From Flavobacterium sp. ASV13 (GTDB lineage: Bacteria; Bacteroidota; Bacteroidia; Flavobacteriales; Flavobacteriaceae): a stretch of 64,000 bases of DNA. The notes below the pieces were generated by a model. The model was not told the origin of the DNA. It worked only from the letters and a program-made list of their open reading frames with translations, and made no database searches. Location of the stretch: positions 186,001 to 250,000 of the forward strand of contig NZ_JQJY01000001.1 of assembly GCF_000745775.1 (NCBI RefSeq), in the 5' to 3' direction. Below, piece after piece: positions 36,031 through 44,291 of this stretch. The translations under genes and the position numbers were made by a program. Position 1 is the stretch's first letter. Each line of letters begins with the position of its first letter.

Positions 36031-37080
36031 TTATTTTAACAATTTTAATTCTCTAATAACAACAGCATTTTCTTCTTTTGTTCCAATCGTAAAACGAAGA
36101 CAATTTTCACATAAAGGCTGTGTCGTTCTATTACGAATTACGATTCCTTTTTCAATTAATTGATTGTATCTTTTATTGGCGTCATCTACTTTTGCCAGAA
36201 TAAAATTAGCTTCTGTAGGATAGACTTTTTCCACAAAAATAACTTCAAGTAAAACTTTAAGTAATTCTTCTCTTTGTTCAATAATAGAAGCTATTTCTTG
36301 TTTTATTTTTTCAGAATCTTTTAAACGTTCGATTGCTCTTTGCTGTGTTAATTCGTTTACATTATAAGGCGGTTTAATTTTATTCAGAATTGAAATCACT
36401 TCTTCAGATGCATAACAAATTCCCAAACGAATTCCAGCCAAACCGTACGCTTTTGAAAGTGTCTGTGTGATAACCAAATTTGGATATGCGTCAATTTCTG
36501 CCAACCAGCTTTCCTTCTCCGAAAAATCAATATAGGCTTCATCAATTACTACTAAACCTTTAAAGTTTTGCAATAATTTCACCACACTTTCATCTGAAAA
36601 TAAATTTCCGGTTGGATTGTTTGGAGAACATAAAAAAATGATTTTTGTATTCTCATCAACTGCTTCCAGAATTTTTTCAACTTGTGGCTGAAAATCTGTT
36701 GTCAGTAAAATTTCTCGGTTTTCAACTGCGTTAATATTCGCTAAAACACCATACATTCCGTAGGTTGGCGGCAATGAGATAATATTGTCTTTATTGGGCT
36801 CGCAAAAAGCTCTGAAAAGCAAGTCCAAAACTTCGTCACTTCCATTTCCTAATAAAATCTGACTTTGTTTCGTTAAATTATTTTTAGCCAAAATCGCTTT
36901 AACCGAATTCTGTTGTGGATCAGGATAACGATTTACCCCATTTTGAAACGGATTTTCATTCGCATCCAAAAAAATCATTTCGGCAGTATCAAAATCCTCA
37001 AATTCATCTCTTGCCGACGAATAAGGTTTTAAAGTTTTCACGTTTTCACGTGTAATTGTATTTATATCGAAAGTACTCAT
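36031..37080 (-). CDS. hisC: Histidinol-phosphate aminotransferase
   Basis: A 349-residue fold-type I PLP enzyme: FLDANENPFQNGVNRYPDP at the N-terminus, LLGNGSDEVLDLLFRAF, FLCSPNNPTGN, VIDEAYIDFSE, the PLP lysine in TQTLSKAYGLAGIRLG, and the C-terminal IVIRNRTTQPLCENCLRFTIG with the conserved Arg. It converts imidazole-acetol phosphate to histidinol phosphate with glutamate. It lies between hisD and hisB. Confidence 0.96.
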   Translation of the reverse strand: MSTFDINTITRENVKTLKPYSSARDEFEDFDTAEMIFLDANENPFQNGVNRYPDPQQNSVKAILAKNNLTKQSQILLGNGSDEVLDLLFRAFCEPNKDNIISLPPTYGMYGVLANINAVENREILLTTDFQPQVEKILEAVDENTKIIFLCSPNNPTGNLFSDESVVKLLQNFKGLVVIDEAYIDFSEKESWLAEIDAYPNLVITQTLSKAYGLAGIRLGICYASEEVISILNKIKPPYNVNELTQQRAIERLKDSEKIKQEIASIIEQREELLKVLLEVIFVEKVYPTEANFILAKVDDANKRYNQLIEKGIVIRNRTTQPLCENCLRFTIGTKEENAVVIRELKLLK

Positions 37081-37092
37081 TGCTTTATCTTT

Positions 37093-37158
37093 TTAAGAAG
37101 CAAGAACCAAGATGAAAGACTCTTTTAAAATCTTGCCTCTTTGCTCTTTCTTCTTCCT
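37093..37158. repeat. AAGAAGCAAGA-type inverted words between hisD and hisC
   Basis: AAGAAGCAAGAACCAAGATGAAAGA on the left faces TCTTGCCTCTTTGCTCTTTCTTCTTC on the right, an imperfect inverted pair. Again a distinct word family. Confidence 0.6.
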
Positions 37159-37165
37159 TTTGTCT

Positions 37166-38449
37166 TTATTTTAAACTCTCCAATCTCAACGTTACAGCAT
37201 TCTTATGCGCTTGTAAACCTTCGGCTTCAGCCATAGCTTCAATCGCTTTTCCGATGTTTTGAATTCCGGTTTTAGATATTTTCTGAAATGTCATTGATTT
37301 CATAAAACTATCCAGATTTACACCGCTATAATTCTTCGCATAACCATTTGTTGGAAGTGTATGATTTGTTCCCGAAGCATAATCTCCGGCGCTTTCCGGC
37401 GTATAATTTCCAATGAAAACTGAACCTGCATTTACAATTCCGTTACAATAGAAATCATCATATTCAGAACAAATAATAAAGTGTTCAGGCCCATATTCAT
37501 TAATTAAATCCAAAGCAATCTGATCATTTTCGACATAAATTAATTTCGAATTTTCGATCGCTTTTTCTGCAATAGCTTTTCTTGGCAGAACCTCTAATTG
37601 TAACTGAATCTCTTTTTCTACTTGAGCAATCAATATTTTTGAAGTAGAAACTAGAATCACTTGACTATCTGTTCCATGCTCAGCCTGAGATAATAAATCT
37701 GACGCAACAAAAGCCGGTTCTGCTGTATTGTCAGCAACAATTAATAATTCTGAAGGACCGGCTGGCATATCAATTGCAACTCCAAATTGTGTCGCCAACT
37801 GTTTTGCCACCGTTACAAACTGATTTCCTGGTCCGAATATTTTATACACTTTCGGAATCGATTGTGTGCCGAAAGTCATCCCTGCAATCGCCTGAATTCC
37901 TCCAACTTTTAAAATTTTAGTTACACCGCATAAATTTGCCGCATATAAAATCGCTGGATTAATTTTCCCTTTTTTATCTGGCGGAGAACATAATACGATT
38001 TCTTTACAACCTGCAATTTCTGCTGGAACAGCCAACATTAAAACGGTTGAAAACAAAGGTGCAGTTCCACCTGGAATATATAAACCAATTTTCTGAATTG
38101 GTCTTTTTTCCTGCCAACAATTTACTCCTTCAATGGTTTCAACTTCAATTCTGTCGGTTTTTTGTGCTCTGTGAAATTTGTAAATATTGTCTTTTGCTAA
38201 TTGAATTGCTTCTTTCAATTCATTCGGAATCAATTCTATTGCTTCATTTATTTCTTCTAAAGAAACTTCATAATTATCTTGAGAAATACCATCGAAAATT
38301 GAAGTGTATTTTGCTACAGCTTCATCTCCTTTTTTCTGTACTTCTCTAAAAATTTCTTTTACCGTAACCTCAATATCATCAATAGTTTGGGTTGGTCTTT
38401 TTAATATATCTGACCAGATTTCTGGTTTTGGATTGTCTATTTTATTCAT
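37166..38449 (-). CDS. hisD: Histidinol dehydrogenase
   Basis: I start at the ATG at 38449 (MNKIDNPKPEIW), giving 427 residues. The longer frame to 38479 begins with TTG inside a spacer repeat. It is an NAD- and zinc-dependent enzyme oxidising histidinol to histidine. Visible: the NAD-loop IGLYIPGGTAPLFSTVLM, AGPSELLIVAD, LLSQAEHGTDSQ (Gln/His zinc ligands), and the C-terminal NHTLPTNGYAKNYSG with the catalytic His. It is second in the operon after hisG. Confidence 0.95.
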   Translation of the reverse strand: MNKIDNPKPEIWSDILKRPTQTIDDIEVTVKEIFREVQKKGDEAVAKYTSIFDGISQDNYEVSLEEINEAIELIPNELKEAIQLAKDNIYKFHRAQKTDRIEVETIEGVNCWQEKRPIQKIGLYIPGGTAPLFSTVLMLAVPAEIAGCKEIVLCSPPDKKGKINPAILYAANLCGVTKILKVGGIQAIAGMTFGTQSIPKVYKIFGPGNQFVTVAKQLATQFGVAIDMPAGPSELLIVADNTAEPAFVASDLLSQAEHGTDSQVILVSTSKILIAQVEKEIQLQLEVLPRKAIAEKAIENSKLIYVENDQIALDLINEYGPEHFIICSEYDDFYCNGIVNAGSVFIGNYTPESAGDYASGTNHTLPTNGYAKNYSGVNLDSFMKSMTFQKISKTGIQNIGKAIEAMAEAEGLQAHKNAVTLRLESLK

Positions 38450-38462
38450 GCCTTTAATTTTT

Positions 38463-38572
38463 AACCGCAAAGGGCGCAAGGTTTTATTTATTCTCTTTGT
38501 CTATAAAAACGCTAAGTTCGCAAAGCTGTAATCTTAAAATTGGAATTTGGAATTTAAAAATTGAATTTTCTT
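38463..38572. repeat. CGCAAAG words and GGAATTT words between hisG and hisD
   Basis: Two word families are adjacent: AACCGCAAAGGGCGCAAGG and CGCTAAGTTCGCAAAG (same orientation, 38463-38526), then AATTGGAATTTGGAATTTAA at about 38537-38560. Neither matches the other his-operon spacers. Confidence 0.6.
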
Positions 38573-38574
38573 CT

Positions 38575-39432
38575 TTATAGTACCATTTTCTCAATTGGAC
38601 AAACCAGAATCCCTTCTGCTCCAACTTCTTTTAATTGATCGATTACATCCCAGAAAGTATCTTTATCAATTACAGAGTGAACACTACTCCAACCTTCTTG
38701 TGCCAATGGAAGAACCGTTAAACTTCTTAAAACCGGAAGGATTTTTCCAACAGCATCAATTTTATCATTTGGAACGTTCATCAAAATATATTTTGAGTTT
38801 CGGGCACGCAAAACCGCCTGAATTCTGAACTTTAAAGTATCAATGTGTTTTTGGATTTCTGGAGAAACTTTTGGGGAAACTGCTAAAACTGCCTCGCTTT
38901 TTAGGATTACTTCAACTTCTTTTAAGTTGTTTTTGAATAATGTACTTCCGCTTGAAACAATATCAACAATGGCATCTGCAAGACCAATGTTTGGTGCAAT
39001 TTCTACAGAACCAGAAATTTGGTGAATATCTACTTTCAAACCAAATTTACTAAAATATTCATTAACCGTATTTGGATAAGAAGTAGCAATACGTAAACCT
39101 GCTAAATCTTGTACAGAATTGTAGTCAAATGTTTTAGGAACAGCTACAGAAACTTTGCATTTTGAGAAACCTAATTTCTGAACGACTTCAATTCCCTTTC
39201 CTTTTTCTACCAAAAGATTGTCGCCAACAATAGCTAAATCTACAACTCCATCAATTAGATATTGAGGAATATCTGAATTTCTTAGATATAAAACTTCAAG
39301 AGGAAAATTTGAAGCTTCGGCTTTTAATTGGTCGATTCCGTTGTTGATTGAAATACCGCAATCTTTTAAGATTTGAATGCTGTCTTCGTTTAAACGACCT
39401 GATTTTTGAATTGCAATTTTTAAAGTACTCAT
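38575..39432 (-). CDS. hisG: ATP phosphoribosyltransferase, long form
   Basis: A 285-residue enzyme for the first, committed step of histidine synthesis. The catalytic bilobed part shows LKIAIQKSGRLNEDS, DLAIVGDNLLVEKG, RIATSYPNTVNEYF and the phosphate-binding EIAPNIGLADAIVDIVSSGSTL. The C-terminal HisG_C ACT-like domain (about 205-285, ending EGILVCPIEKMVL) gives feedback inhibition by histidine and makes HisZ unnecessary. It is the first gene after the His-codon leader and attenuator. Confidence 0.96.
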   Translation of the reverse strand: MSTLKIAIQKSGRLNEDSIQILKDCGISINNGIDQLKAEASNFPLEVLYLRNSDIPQYLIDGVVDLAIVGDNLLVEKGKGIEVVQKLGFSKCKVSVAVPKTFDYNSVQDLAGLRIATSYPNTVNEYFSKFGLKVDIHQISGSVEIAPNIGLADAIVDIVSSGSTLFKNNLKEVEVILKSEAVLAVSPKVSPEIQKHIDTLKFRIQAVLRARNSKYILMNVPNDKIDAVGKILPVLRSLTVLPLAQEGWSSVHSVIDKDTFWDVIDQLKEVGAEGILVCPIEKMVL

Positions 39433-39480
39433 TTTTTAGTTGTTTGTTTGATTAATAGTTTGAGTACAAAGAATTGGTAT

Positions 39481-39516
39481 AAAAAAACCCGTTTGATGTA
39501 CTCAAACGGGTTTTAA
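39481..39516 (-). terminator. Attenuator terminator before hisG
   Basis: On the minus strand AAAACCCGTTTGAG pairs with its complement around a short loop and is followed by seven T. It begins about 26 bases past the leader-peptide stop and 50 bases before hisG. Confidence 0.9.
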
Positions 39517-39541
39517 AATATGATGATTTACACACATACCA

Positions 39542-39601
39542 TTAACACATCGCTTGAGAGCAATAATGAAAATGATGATGATGTAATTGTTTTGAAATCA
39601 T
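39542..39601 (-). CDS. Histidine leader peptide (his attenuator)
   Basis: A 19-codon ORF, ATG at 39601 and TAA at 39542, reading MISKQLHHHHFHYCSQAMC. It has four consecutive His codons (CAT) plus a fifth after Phe. With a promoter upstream and an intrinsic terminator directly downstream, this is a classical his attenuator: stalling at the His codons when charged tRNA-His is scarce should prevent terminator formation and allow hisG-hisIE transcription. The sequence shows the peptide, terminator and promoter; the mechanism is inferred from enterobacterial hisL. Confidence 0.88.
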   Translation of the reverse strand: MISKQLHHHHFHYCSQAMC

Positions 39602-39636
39602 TGTTTGGTTTGTTTTATAATTCTTTGATTCGGTTG

Positions 39637-39668
39637 CAAATATACTAGTTAATTTCATAAAAAAACAA
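39637..39668 (-). promoter_or_regulatory. Bacteroidota-type promoter of the his operon
   Basis: The minus strand has TTG (39666-39668), a 21-base spacer and TATATTTG (39637-39644), matching TTG-N-TAnnTTTG. The -7 element ends 35 bases before the leader-peptide ATG. The rest of 39433-39757 holds only the leader, terminator and AT-rich spacer. Confidence 0.75.
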
Positions 39669-39757
39669 TTTTTAATATAACTTAACGATAGTTTATTGTT
39701 AAATAAAAATTGAAGTGCCGTTTTTACTACCAATTTTTCATTTACTACAACGTTTTC

Positions 39758-41143
39758 TTATTTATCATTAAAAGTCAAAAATACAGTTGTTCCGACATTT
39801 AATTCGCTTTCAATTTTAAACTTAATATTTAATAACTCTGTGGTTCTTTTTACAATAGACAATCCTAGTCCAGTCCCTTTAATTTCAGGATGATCCGTAG
39901 AATTTGATCTAAAAAACGGGCTCGAAATTAATTCTAAATCACCTTTTGCAATCCCTATTCCGTTGTCTGTGATTTTACATATTGTTTTACCATTTTGCTT
40001 TAAAAGTAAAATCGAAATATGTCCTCCTTTATCAGTATACTTTAATGCATTCGAAATAATATTTCTTATAATAGTAATTACCAAAAAAGTATCAGACTGA
40101 ATATAACAATCTGCAACAGCATCAAATTTTACATCTATTTTTTTTGCGTTTATCTTCTCCGAATTCAACGTCAGAGCATCTAAAATTAACGAATTCAAAT
40201 AAACCGACTCCGTATTAATGTTCTGTTTTTGATTCTCAAAACGTGCCATTAAAAGCAGCTGATCAACAAGTGCATTTAAATGGTCAACCTCATTTATGCA
40301 ATAGTTAATTTTTTCTTCGTATTCCTTATTGTCACGGGGTTTACGAATTAGCACTTCAAGTGTTCCTTTAATTACCGTTAAAGGCGTTCGTAGCTCATGA
40401 GATGCATCGGAAGTAAACTGTTTTTCGCGCTCAATCGCATCTTCAATTCGGTTTAATAAATTGTTTATTGTTTTTGAAAGTGTGAATAATTCATCGCGCG
40501 TTTTTGGCAATGGAATTCGGGTTTTCAGATTGTCTTTTGTAATTATTCGGGACGTATTTATAATCGCATTTATTGGTTTTATGCTTCGTCCGGCAAAAAA
40601 ACGAGCAATTAAAAATAATAACACTAAAATAATCGGAAATGCAATTAATAAAGTATCAAGAAGATTTTTTAATACTTTGGCCGAATCTGACAATGACATT
40701 GCAATAATTAAATAACCTATTTTTTTTGATTTCACATGAAGCGGAATCTGAATTTGCCTGATTTTGCTTCCTAATAAATGGGTATCAAATAATTCATAGT
40801 GCTCTTTACTTTCATGATAAACCAGTTTTTCATTTTTTAAGTTGGGCGATTTTTCAATTATTTTTTTATTCAGATCCAAAAACTGAACAAAAACCGGATT
40901 TACATCAACAGAATTGTGCTCTCGTTCCTCCCATTCTTCAGCATCCATGAAAATCACTTTCTTATTTTCCATTCTGATTTCTTTCAAGTGATCCTGAATT
41001 TCAATCATCAAATTTTCATCAATGTGTTTATAAACAGTAAATTTTACTGTAGAATATGTTGCTGAGAAAACCACTAAAATCAACAAACCTGTTGTAATAA
41101 TATAGTTTAAGGCAATTCTGTTTTTAAATGATAATTGTGCCAT
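39758..41143 (-). CDS. Sensor histidine kinase
   Basis: A 461-residue inner-membrane kinase: TM1 at about 12-32, a periplasmic sensor domain of 130 residues (33-162) with no recognised fold, TM2 at about 163-183, HAMP at 184-236, HisKA with phospho-acceptor His249 in SDASHELRTPL, and HATPase_c with N box NIISNALKYT, G1 DNGIGIA, and G2 GTGLGLSIVKR. It begins immediately after the stop of the response regulator gene (zero gap), so the pair is co-translated. Its divergent neighbour, the LTA-synthase-like gene, is a candidate target. Confidence 0.94.
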   Translation of the reverse strand: MAQLSFKNRIALNYIITTGLLILVVFSATYSTVKFTVYKHIDENLMIEIQDHLKEIRMENKKVIFMDAEEWEEREHNSVDVNPVFVQFLDLNKKIIEKSPNLKNEKLVYHESKEHYELFDTHLLGSKIRQIQIPLHVKSKKIGYLIIAMSLSDSAKVLKNLLDTLLIAFPIILVLLFLIARFFAGRSIKPINAIINTSRIITKDNLKTRIPLPKTRDELFTLSKTINNLLNRIEDAIEREKQFTSDASHELRTPLTVIKGTLEVLIRKPRDNKEYEEKINYCINEVDHLNALVDQLLLMARFENQKQNINTESVYLNSLILDALTLNSEKINAKKIDVKFDAVADCYIQSDTFLVITIIRNIISNALKYTDKGGHISILLLKQNGKTICKITDNGIGIAKGDLELISSPFFRSNSTDHPEIKGTGLGLSIVKRTTELLNIKFKIESELNVGTTVFLTFNDK

Positions 41144-41809
41144 TTATAAGTCGTTAGCGATATAACCAATTCCGCGAATTGTTTTTATATAATCTTCCTC
41201 AATTTTTAAATTGAGTTTTTTTCTAATTGCATTCATAAAAACGTCAATTACACCAGTATCATATTCAAAATTAATATCCCAAACATCTTTTAAAATCTGA
41301 TTTCGAGTACAAACTTTGCCTTTATTCTGAATCAAATAGGTCAATAATTCAAACTCTCTCTGTGTCAGTGAAACTTCTTCGTCATTTTTTAGCACAATAT
41401 GTTTCGATAAATCAATTTTTATAGTGCCCAGCGTTAACTCTTTATCCCCTTTTACATGTCTAAAATGAACTTTAATACGTTCAACAAGCTCTTCAAAACT
41501 AAAAGGTTTTTTTATATAATCATTCGCGCCTGCTTTTAAGCCAGCAACCGTTTCCTGAACAGTATCTTTTGCGGTAAGGAAGATTATTGGTGTATGCTGA
41601 TCCTTGATCCGAATGGCTTTGCATAAATCCAGTCCGTTAATTTTAGGAAGCATCCAATCTAACAGAATCAAGTCAAATTGATGATTCTGAACTAATTCAA
41701 AGCCTTTTGAACCGTCATTAGCAGTAGTTACCAAATAACCTTCTTCCTCAAGTCCCTGTTGCAAAAATTGTACAATTCCTAATTCATCTTCAACTATTAA
41801 AATATGCAT
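41144..41809 (-). CDS. OmpR/PhoB-family response regulator
   Basis: A 221-residue two-domain regulator. The receiver (1-115) has acidic pocket VEDE (Glu7, Asp8), phospho-acceptor Asp51 in LILLDWMLP, Thr in IIFLTAK and Lys in YIKKPFS. The C-terminal winged helix (about 130-221) has SLTQREFELLTYLIQNKGKVCTRNQIL and the recognition helix IDVFMNAIRKKLN. It belongs with the downstream histidine kinase. It is transcribed divergently from the gene at 42014 from a -7 element at 41855-41862. Confidence 0.95.
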   Translation of the reverse strand: MHILIVEDELGIVQFLQQGLEEEGYLVTTANDGSKGFELVQNHQFDLILLDWMLPKINGLDLCKAIRIKDQHTPIIFLTAKDTVQETVAGLKAGANDYIKKPFSFEELVERIKVHFRHVKGDKELTLGTIKIDLSKHIVLKNDEEVSLTQREFELLTYLIQNKGKVCTRNQILKDVWDINFEYDTGVIDVFMNAIRKKLNLKIEEDYIKTIRGIGYIANDL

Positions 41810-41854
41810 GTATATATAATTTAGATTTTAAATTAATCTCTGTTCTTAGTTTGT

Positions 41855-41862
41855 CAAAGATA
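41855..41862 (-). promoter_or_regulatory. -7 element for the two-component operon
   Basis: The minus strand reads TATCTTTG, matching TAnnTTTG, 45 bases before the response regulator ATG. The -33 region is not a clear TTG, which could indicate activator dependence. Confidence 0.5.
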
Positions 41863-41989
41863 AAAATTTTCGCACTCAGAAATAGTGCTAATGCATTAGA
41901 ATAAACCAATTTAATCATCTTAAGACAACTTTAAGTTAACACTAAGCAAGGTAAAAGCATCTCTTCATCTCTTATTCATTAATGCAAAT

Positions 41990-41997
41990 TAATTTTG
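41990..41997 (+). promoter_or_regulatory. -7 element for the LTA-synthase-like gene
   Basis: TAATTTTG matches TAnnTTTG, 16 bases before the ATG at 42014. It lies inside the near-palindrome ATGCAAATTAATTTTGCAT (41982-42000), which could be an operator. Confidence 0.45.
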
Positions 41998-42013
41998 CAT
42001 AAAATATAATACC

Positions 42014-44146
42014 ATGATTTACAAAAAGCTTTCACCTTTTTACAATCTCGCAATTTTCTATTTTCTCATTAGTTTTCTATTGCGAATTGTTCTCTTTTTT
42101 CACCCTATAACGCAAAGTTCTTTTACGGTTTTAGAAAGTTTAAAAATTTTCAGCTTAGGATTAGTTTCTGATCTTTTCGTTTTTGTATTGGCGAGCGGAT
42201 TTTTATGGCTTTATTTAATTTTTATTTCTAATTTAAAATACAACAAGCCATATGGATATATTATTCTGGGCGGTTTTGTTGCCTTACTTTTATATATCGC
42301 TTCAGGAAAAAGTATTTTAGATGAATATGGCGGCGCTTTGCCGAGAATTGTTTTAATATTCGTCGGAATCAAAACATTGCTTTTTTCTTTGTTGCTTTTT
42401 CTTCCAAAATGGAGAGATCAAATTAGATATTGGCTTTTTGCTTTTGTAATTTTTCTTTACGTTTTACTAATTCTTCAAAACGGTTTAAGCGAATATTTCT
42501 TTTGGAATGAATTTGGTGTAAAATACAATTTTATCGCTGTTAATTACCTGATTTACACCAATGAAGTTATCGGAAATATTATGCAATCGTATCCAGTAAT
42601 TCCAATTTTTTCAGCACTTTTTATTATTACCGCTGCCATAACTTATTTCATTTTAAAAAGATCTAAAAACTATATTGAAGATATTCCAAACTTGACTGAA
42701 AAACTGAAAATTTCAGGAATTTACCTAGTTTTGTTTTTGATTTCTTTAATTGCGGTTCCAACTTTATCAAAAACCGAGAATTCTAAAAATGTTTTTGTTA
42801 ATGAATTACAATCAAACGGATTATATAAATTTTATTTAGCATTTCAGAATAACAAATTAGATTATTTCAAATTTTACAAAACGCTGCCAAATAATAAGGC
42901 ATTTGCCAATTTAAAAGAAAATTTCCCTAGTATTTCAGGTCACAATACCATTCGTGAAATTAATAGTGATTCTCTTGAAAATCATAAAAATGTTGTTCTA
43001 ATTACGATCGAAAGCTATAGCGCCGATTTCATGAAAGCTTATGGAAATAAACAAAACATAACGCCTTTCTTAGACAGTTTAGCGCAAAAAAGCCTTCAGT
43101 TCACTAATTTATATGCTGCTGGAAACCGAACTGTTCGTGGACTTGAAGCTGTAACTTTATGCCTTCCTCCAACTGCCGGAGAAAGCGTTGTAAAGCGTGA
43201 AGACAATAAAAACAAGTTTTCAACCGGATCTGTTTTCAAACAAAAAGGTTATAATGTAAAATTCATGTATGGAGGCGATGCCTTTTTTGATAATATGAAA
43301 GATTTCTTTTCAGGAAATGGATATCAAATTGTCGACAAATCAAGTTTTTCACCCGAAGAAATCACATTTTCAAATGTTTGGGGCGTTTGTGATGAAGACA
43401 TGTATAATAAGGCAATAAAAGTGATGAATGCTGAAGCTAAAGAAAACAAGCCTTTCTTCAATCATATTATGACGGTGAGCAATCACAGACCTTTTACTTA
43501 TCCAAATAATAAAATCGACATTCCAGGCGACATCAAATCTCGTGAAGGCGGTGTAAAATATACGGATTATTCTCTTCGAAAATTCTTCGAAATGGCAAGT
43601 AAACAACCTTGGTTTAAAAACACTGTTTTTGTTATTGTCGCAGATCACTGCGCTTCAAGTGCTGGAAAAACACAACTTCCGTTGGATAAATATAGAATAC
43701 CTGCTTTTATTTATACACCAAATGAAAAACCAGCTCAATACAATCAATTAATGTCTCAGATTGATTTGATGCCAACACTTTTCGGTCTGCTTCATTTTGA
43801 CTATCAAAGTAAGTTTTTCGGTCAGGACGTTTTTAAAACCGATTATAAGCCAAGAGCTTTTATTGCAACGTATCAGGATTTAGGATTGATAAAAGACAAT
43901 GTTTTGACTATTTTATCGCCTAAACAAACAGTAAAACAATATAGTTTAAAACTAAAACCAACTGCTGGAGTTGCTCCTGAATTTCAAATCATGTATGAAG
44001 AAACTCCATTGAAAGCAGAAAGAACTGATTTAGTAAATGATGCTATTTCTTTTTATCAATCGGCATCATATGTTTTAAAAGAAAAACAATATCAGTTTAA
44101 AGATTTAAAAGCAAAGAATGCTAAGCTTTACGCAAAACTTCGTTAG
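42014..44146 (+). CDS. LTA synthase family sulfatase-fold phosphoglycerol transferase
   Basis: A 710-residue protein with five or six N-terminal transmembrane helices (within about 10-250) and a large periplasmic sulfatase/alkaline-phosphatase domain (about 320-640). Metal and nucleophile sites visible: VVLITIESYSADF (Glu333), NRTVRGLEAV (probable nucleophile Thr373), MTVSNHRPF (His) and VIVADHCAS (Asp-His). In Gram-positives such enzymes make lipoteichoic acid; in Gram-negatives relatives (OpgB/MdoB type) transfer phosphoglycerol or phosphoethanolamine to periplasmic glycans or lipids, which is the likelier role here. Alone on its strand, divergent from a two-component system. Confidence 0.9.
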   Translation: MIYKKLSPFYNLAIFYFLISFLLRIVLFFHPITQSSFTVLESLKIFSLGLVSDLFVFVLASGFLWLYLIFISNLKYNKPYGYIILGGFVALLLYIASGKSILDEYGGALPRIVLIFVGIKTLLFSLLLFLPKWRDQIRYWLFAFVIFLYVLLILQNGLSEYFFWNEFGVKYNFIAVNYLIYTNEVIGNIMQSYPVIPIFSALFIITAAITYFILKRSKNYIEDIPNLTEKLKISGIYLVLFLISLIAVPTLSKTENSKNVFVNELQSNGLYKFYLAFQNNKLDYFKFYKTLPNNKAFANLKENFPSISGHNTIREINSDSLENHKNVVLITIESYSADFMKAYGNKQNITPFLDSLAQKSLQFTNLYAAGNRTVRGLEAVTLCLPPTAGESVVKREDNKNKFSTGSVFKQKGYNVKFMYGGDAFFDNMKDFFSGNGYQIVDKSSFSPEEITFSNVWGVCDEDMYNKAIKVMNAEAKENKPFFNHIMTVSNHRPFTYPNNKIDIPGDIKSREGGVKYTDYSLRKFFEMASKQPWFKNTVFVIVADHCASSAGKTQLPLDKYRIPAFIYTPNEKPAQYNQLMSQIDLMPTLFGLLHFDYQSKFFGQDVFKTDYKPRAFIATYQDLGLIKDNVLTILSPKQTVKQYSLKLKPTAGVAPEFQIMYEETPLKAERTDLVNDAISFYQSASYVLKEKQYQFKDLKAKNAKLYAKLR

Positions 44147-44189
44147 AATAGAAGCAAAAAAATAGAAGCAAGACGATAGAAAATAAATT

Positions 44190-44236
44190 AAAAGAGAAAG
44201 CCTCAAATTCATTTGAATTTGAGGCTTTCTCTTTTA
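44190..44236. terminator. Bidirectional intrinsic terminator
   Basis: AAAGAGAAAGCCTCAAATTC and its exact complement form a stem of about 20 bp, with A and T ends, between the convergent genes ending at 44146 and 44292. Confidence 0.93.
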
Positions 44237-44257
44237 TTTAAATTTCAAATTAACCTG

Positions 44258-44285
44258 TAACCTGAAACTTTAAACTTGAAACAAA
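44258..44285. repeat. Single TTTCAAG-type arm
   Basis: CCTGTAACCTGAAACTTTAAACTTGAAAC is one inverted arm of the TTTCAAG/TTTCAGG family, with no partner arm. It lies between the terminator and the stop of the next gene. Confidence 0.65.
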
Positions 44286-44291
44286 AAATAA

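Noticed and set aside
39602..39733. A 63-residue protein covering the his leader
   Set aside because: The extension lies over the promoter of the his operon. Only the 19-codon leader from ATG 39601 follows the promoter.
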